A DNA stretch of 64,000 bases from Saprospiraceae bacterium (GTDB taxonomy: Bacteria; Bacteroidota; Bacteroidia; Chitinophagales; Saprospiraceae), in contig JALHQW010000016.1 in NCBI GenBank assembly GCA_022841745.1, forward strand, positions 62,001 to 126,000. The letters are read 5' to 3'. The position numbers were made by a program, and so were the translations under genes. The notes under the pieces are model-generated. The model had not been told where the DNA came from. It saw only the letters and a list, made by a program, of their open reading frames with translations, and made no database searches. Below, piece by piece: positions 61,132 to 64,000 of this stretch (position 1 is the first letter of the stretch; each line of letters opens with the position of its first letter).

Positions 61132-62175
61132 CTAATTCCCCTTCCCCTGCAACGCCGGGTCCTTCTCCTCCGGCACGTGCTCATACTCCATTTTCTTCTT
61201 CGACAGAATGCGGCGGTAGCGTTCCGGGTGCAGGCGAAGGTCACGTAGCAGGAAGTCCATGTTCTTCAAGGTGGCCTCTAAGTTGCTGGCAAACTCCTTG
61301 TCGTTGAGCAACATGGGGATGGCGCCGTCGCCCGATTTAAGGCTTTGGAGCAGGGCGCTCAACTCGGCAATGGCCTTGTCGCTGCTGGCGAGGGTGGTTT
61401 GCAGTTTCTGCATCGTCACCTTGCTCTCTCCCACGAGTTCCTGCACATTGGCTTGCTTGAGGTCGTTGGTGAGGTCTTCGGCGTTGGCGAGTATGTTCTT
61501 GATCTGCTGGTTGTTGTCCTTGAGGTTCTTGGTGATGGACTCCACATTGGCGATGCTCCGTTCGATGCCGCCAGCCGAGGTGGCCATCATCTTGTCGAGG
61601 CGGTCGGTGGTGCGGCGCAGGTTGGCGAGCGTCACCTGCACGTCTTCCACGCTTTTGTTGAGTTCGTCGCTGTGCTTGAGGCGATAAGTGAGGGTGTCGA
61701 GCACTTCCTTCATGCCGTCGTTGAGCTGGTCCACGTAGAGGCGTAGCTCTGCTGGTGTGACCATGGAGGCGAGCAGGCCCTTGGTGATGCCCTGCAATTT
61801 GCCGCCGTCCTGCACGCATTCGTTGCCGGAACAGGTGCCTTCAAAAACCAAATCAATATGTACACCGCCCATAGGTCCATCGGATGCAATGGTGGCAATG
61901 GCATTCTTAGGCACCCTGGTGTCGCTGTCCAATTGCATTTCAACCGTAATCAAATTGGGGTCGTCAATGCTTTGGAAAATATCGGAAACCAGCCCCACCT
62001 GCAGGCCATGCACCATCACTGTTGAGGAGATGCGCAACCCGTCCACTTTTTGGTAAGTAGCATATACCGTGAGGCTTTTGGCGAGCATATTGAAGCCTTT
62101 CAAAAACTTGTACCCCCAAATGGCCAATGCCAAAGTGATAAGGGAGAATATGGCAATCTTCGTTTCTTTTCTCAT
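61132..62175 (-). CDS. MlaD/MCE-domain membrane protein
   Basis: This 347-aa protein has an N-terminal membrane helix (TKIAIFSLITLALAIWGYKFL), then an MCE domain: LTVYATYQKVDGLRISSTVMVHGLQVGLVSDI ... TVEMQLDSDTRVPKNAIATIASDGPMGGVHIDL. After this comes a long helical region (about 150-310) with repeated NLR, LKDNNQQIKNI and LQTTLASSDKAIAEL heptads. It probably forms a ring that moves phospholipids across the periplasm. The start overlaps the amidase stop by one base (TAATG), so translation is coupled. The ATPase and permease of an Mla transporter are not in this window. Confidence 0.92.
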   Translation of the reverse strand: MRKETKIAIFSLITLALAIWGYKFLKGFNMLAKSLTVYATYQKVDGLRISSTVMVHGLQVGLVSDIFQSIDDPNLITVEMQLDSDTRVPKNAIATIASDGPMGGVHIDLVFEGTCSGNECVQDGGKLQGITKGLLASMVTPAELRLYVDQLNDGMKEVLDTLTYRLKHSDELNKSVEDVQVTLANLRRTTDRLDKMMATSAGGIERSIANVESITKNLKDNNQQIKNILANAEDLTNDLKQANVQELVGESKVTMQKLQTTLASSDKAIAELSALLQSLKSGDGAIPMLLNDKEFASNLEATLKNMDFLLRDLRLHPERYRRILSKKKMEYEHVPEEKDPALQGKGN

Positions 62176-63848
62176 TATTTAATCCTTTCGCCGTTCTGGT
62201 AAACCACCACAAAAGCGTCGCTGAAACCAATGGCCCGCAACTTGGCTTTTACGTCGAGCGCCTCGGATTCGGTGGCGAAATTAACGACTTGGTACTTATA
62301 CAGCCCCTTTTCTTGCATCACTTGAATCAAATAGCCCACATTGCTCCATTTGCCCGACTTGGTGTCCAACGGCTTGGGCGAGGCTGCCAACTGCACACGG
62401 TATTGAATCTCAACGCTTTGCGATGCGGTTTTGCCATTGCTGGCTGCGGTTTCGGCCACTGGCTGTATGGGTTGTATTTTACCTGAACCAGCAGGCTGAT
62501 CTGACTTAGATGGCTTAGTGCTGTAGGCCGTTTCCTTTAATGGGGCGGATGCAGGCTTGCTTTCCTTTTTGGGTTCCAGCTTTTCCAAAACAACTTCCTG
62601 CTTTGGCGCAGGCTTGTTTTCCTTCTTGAGTTCCACCCTTTCCGCTATAGGCTCCTGCTTTTGCACAGTTTGGCTTTCTTTTTTTGGTGTTGGTTTTTCC
62701 GCTATAGGTTCCAGTTTCGGAGAAGGCTTGCTCTCCATAGGTTTTTCCCGCTTCTCAGGCTTGGTATTCACCAACGCAGGCTCATCTTGTTTCACAGGCT
62801 TAACCTTCACCAATTCCTCGGCTGATATTTCAGTAATCGAGGTCGCTGAAAACTCTTCATCCGCTTCGACAGGTCTTTGATCGAGCGCCTCTTCGATATT
62901 GTCCACCGAAAGTTTTTTGATGGCCAGCGGCCCGGTGCCCTCCATCTCCTCTTTGTAATCACGGAATGCCAGCAGCAGGGCATTTGCCATGGTGCGCTGT
63001 CCGGCCTTGGTGCGCAGGAATGCCTCGTCGGTGGCGTTGGTCAGGAAGCCCGTTTCAACGAGCACACTGGGCATGGTGGCGTATTTGAGCACGATGAAAC
63101 CTGCCTGCTTCACGCCCCGGTGCTTGCGCTTGGCCTCATGGGTGGAGTAGTGCTGCACCTTGTCGGCGAAACTGAGGCTCTGTTCCAGGAACGCATTTTG
63201 GAACATCGAAAACATGATATGCGCCTCCGCCGAGTTGGGGTCGTAGCCGTCGTAGTTCTTTTGGTAGTCCTCCTCCAGCAGAATGGCCTCGTTTTCCCGC
63301 TTCGCAACAGCAAGGTTGGCCTCCGTGGCATGCAACCCGAGTACATAAGTCTCTGTTCCCATCGTCTTGCTGGCGTTCAAGATGGCGTTGCAATGGATGG
63401 AGATGAACAGGTCGGCCTTGTTTCGGGTGGCGATGGCGGCCCGCTCGTTCAGGGGGATGAACTTGTCGGTGTTGCGGGTCATGATAACCTTCACGTCGGG
63501 GAAGTTCTCCTCGATGGCCTCCGCCAAAAACTTGCCTACAGAGAGGCAGACGTGCTTTTCCTTGGAATGGGCACCGCTGCAACCGGGATCGTGCCCGCCG
63601 TGGCCAGGGTCAATGACTACCGTGCGCACTTCGTAGCTGCCTTTTCTTCGTGAAATCAGCAGTTCTGGCTGTGCCGAGGTATCAACCGGGAGGAGGGAAG
63701 TCAGAAAGTCCGTGCTGATTGAGGCAGCTTTGATAATTTTGCCCGGCAAAGAATGACCGGCCTTTGATGGAGTGGCGCTGTTAAGTTTTGGCAAACACAA
63801 GGCAGTGACAAAAATCAACAGCGTTGGAAGGAAATAATGAGCCTTCAT
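62175..63848 (-). CDS. N-acetylmuramoyl-L-alanine amidase with SPOR domain
   Basis: This 557-aa exported enzyme cuts the amide bond between peptidoglycan glycan and peptide, probably in cell division. The signal peptide is MKAHYFLPTLLIFVTALC. The Amidase_3 domain (about 75-290) has zinc ligands in VVIDPGHGGHDPGCSG, ALL-type NERAAIA, SIHCNA and the catalytic Glu in SVLVETGFLTN. A long Lys/Pro/Glu-rich linker (about 330-450) and a C-terminal SPOR domain (about 480-557, YRVQLAASPKPLD ... YKYQVVNFATESEALDVKAKLRAIGFSDAFVVVY) follow. SPOR binds denuded septal peptidoglycan. It is translationally coupled with the MCE gene. Confidence 0.95.
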   Translation of the reverse strand: MKAHYFLPTLLIFVTALCLPKLNSATPSKAGHSLPGKIIKAASISTDFLTSLLPVDTSAQPELLISRRKGSYEVRTVVIDPGHGGHDPGCSGAHSKEKHVCLSVGKFLAEAIEENFPDVKVIMTRNTDKFIPLNERAAIATRNKADLFISIHCNAILNASKTMGTETYVLGLHATEANLAVAKRENEAILLEEDYQKNYDGYDPNSAEAHIMFSMFQNAFLEQSLSFADKVQHYSTHEAKRKHRGVKQAGFIVLKYATMPSVLVETGFLTNATDEAFLRTKAGQRTMANALLLAFRDYKEEMEGTGPLAIKKLSVDNIEEALDQRPVEADEEFSATSITEISAEELVKVKPVKQDEPALVNTKPEKREKPMESKPSPKLEPIAEKPTPKKESQTVQKQEPIAERVELKKENKPAPKQEVVLEKLEPKKESKPASAPLKETAYSTKPSKSDQPAGSGKIQPIQPVAETAASNGKTASQSVEIQYRVQLAASPKPLDTKSGKWSNVGYLIQVMQEKGLYKYQVVNFATESEALDVKAKLRAIGFSDAFVVVYQNGERIK

Positions 63849-63883
63849 TTTGACGTGAAATAAGGTTCTCGGTGGAATGATGG

Positions 63884-63993
63884 GGTTGATACCAGGTTGA
63901 TAAGAAGTTCAAAAAAGGTTGATAGGAGCAGGGTAAAACCTGAATTCCGAGTCTTATCAACTTCAAATCAACTTTTATCAACGCTTATCAACC
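63884..63993. repeat. GGTTGATAAG words in both orientations upstream of the amidase
   Basis: GGTTGAT at 63884-63890, GGTTGATAAG at 63895-63904 and GGTTGATAGG at 63917-63926 face CTTATCAACTT at 63953-63963, TTATCAACG and CTTATCAACC (63984-63993). The arrangement is inverted. Similar words occur at about 28249-28301. Confidence 0.6.
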
Positions 63994-64000
63994 TGAATAA

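Overview
The window reads as a chromosomal segment of a Bacteroidota bacterium, most likely a Saprospiria/Saprospiraceae-type organism. The evidence is: several secreted proteins with type IX secretion (T9SS) C-terminal signals, including one gliding-motility-type (type B) C-terminus on a giant repeat protein; two hybrid two-component proteins of the HTCS kind; tandem DUF4199 proteins; DUF3127 and DUF6089 proteins; and -7 promoter boxes of the Bacteroidota form TAnnTTTG. No rRNA, tRNA, CRISPR array, phage or IS transposase was recognised.

Layout. 1-5.1 kb, minus strand: two glycosyltransferases, two DUF4199 membrane proteins, a dihydroorotase homologue whose metal ligands appear lost, and a small conserved protein. 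5.2-9.7 kb: an ArsC/Spx-like protein without its cysteine, a DUF3127 protein ending in an SSB-like tip, a GMC oxidoreductase, an unknown protein and a membrane-tethered T5orf172/GIY-YIG-like protein. 9.8-15.5 kb: an 1884-residue adhesin-like protein with about 14 near-identical Ig-like repeats. 16-28 kb: T9SS cargo proteins, an rRNA m5C methyltransferase, an ABC exporter, a one-domain voltage-gated cation channel, an Fe-S/CCG electron-transfer pair interrupted by a T9SS cargo gene, a deoxynucleoside kinase and folK. 28-43 kb: two HTCS regulators around an esterase, a lipoprotein, an NTF2-like protein, a diheme cytochrome c, two cupins and a membrane protein. 43-48 kb: a sarcosine-oxidase-like enzyme divergent from a TetR regulator, then an alpha/beta hydrolase, TerC and ApbE. 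47.8-52.2 kb: a LytS/LytTR plus ABC transporter operon. 52.3-57.3 kb: a PIN toxin-antitoxin pair, a large BNR-repeat protein and a DUF6089 protein. 57.4-64 kb: pyrF, engB, a PAP2 phosphatase, a gene-poor stretch with a possible integron-like cassette, and an MCE/amidase operon.

The most unusual signal lies between the genes. At about ten start codons the sense-strand sequence just upstream is a tandem array of a short, G-poor word, with a different word at each locus: GCAATCC, AACCTTCA, ATCATCAACC, CCGTCAATCGTCCA, AACAATCAT and the TATCCAGCATCC family. The same word families recur at distant loci. They also run into gene ends and supply the last residues of two proteins. One array lies inside a coding region, exactly at the kinase/response-regulator linker of an HTCS protein, which suggests a fusion scar. 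Other structural signals are two adjacent perfect hairpins (31 and 23 bp) in the engB/PAP2 divergent region, a 32-bp inverted repeat built from repeat words between convergent genes, an attC-like site behind a small membrane-protein gene, and a palindrome inside the spacer of a textbook Bacteroidota promoter upstream of tetR.
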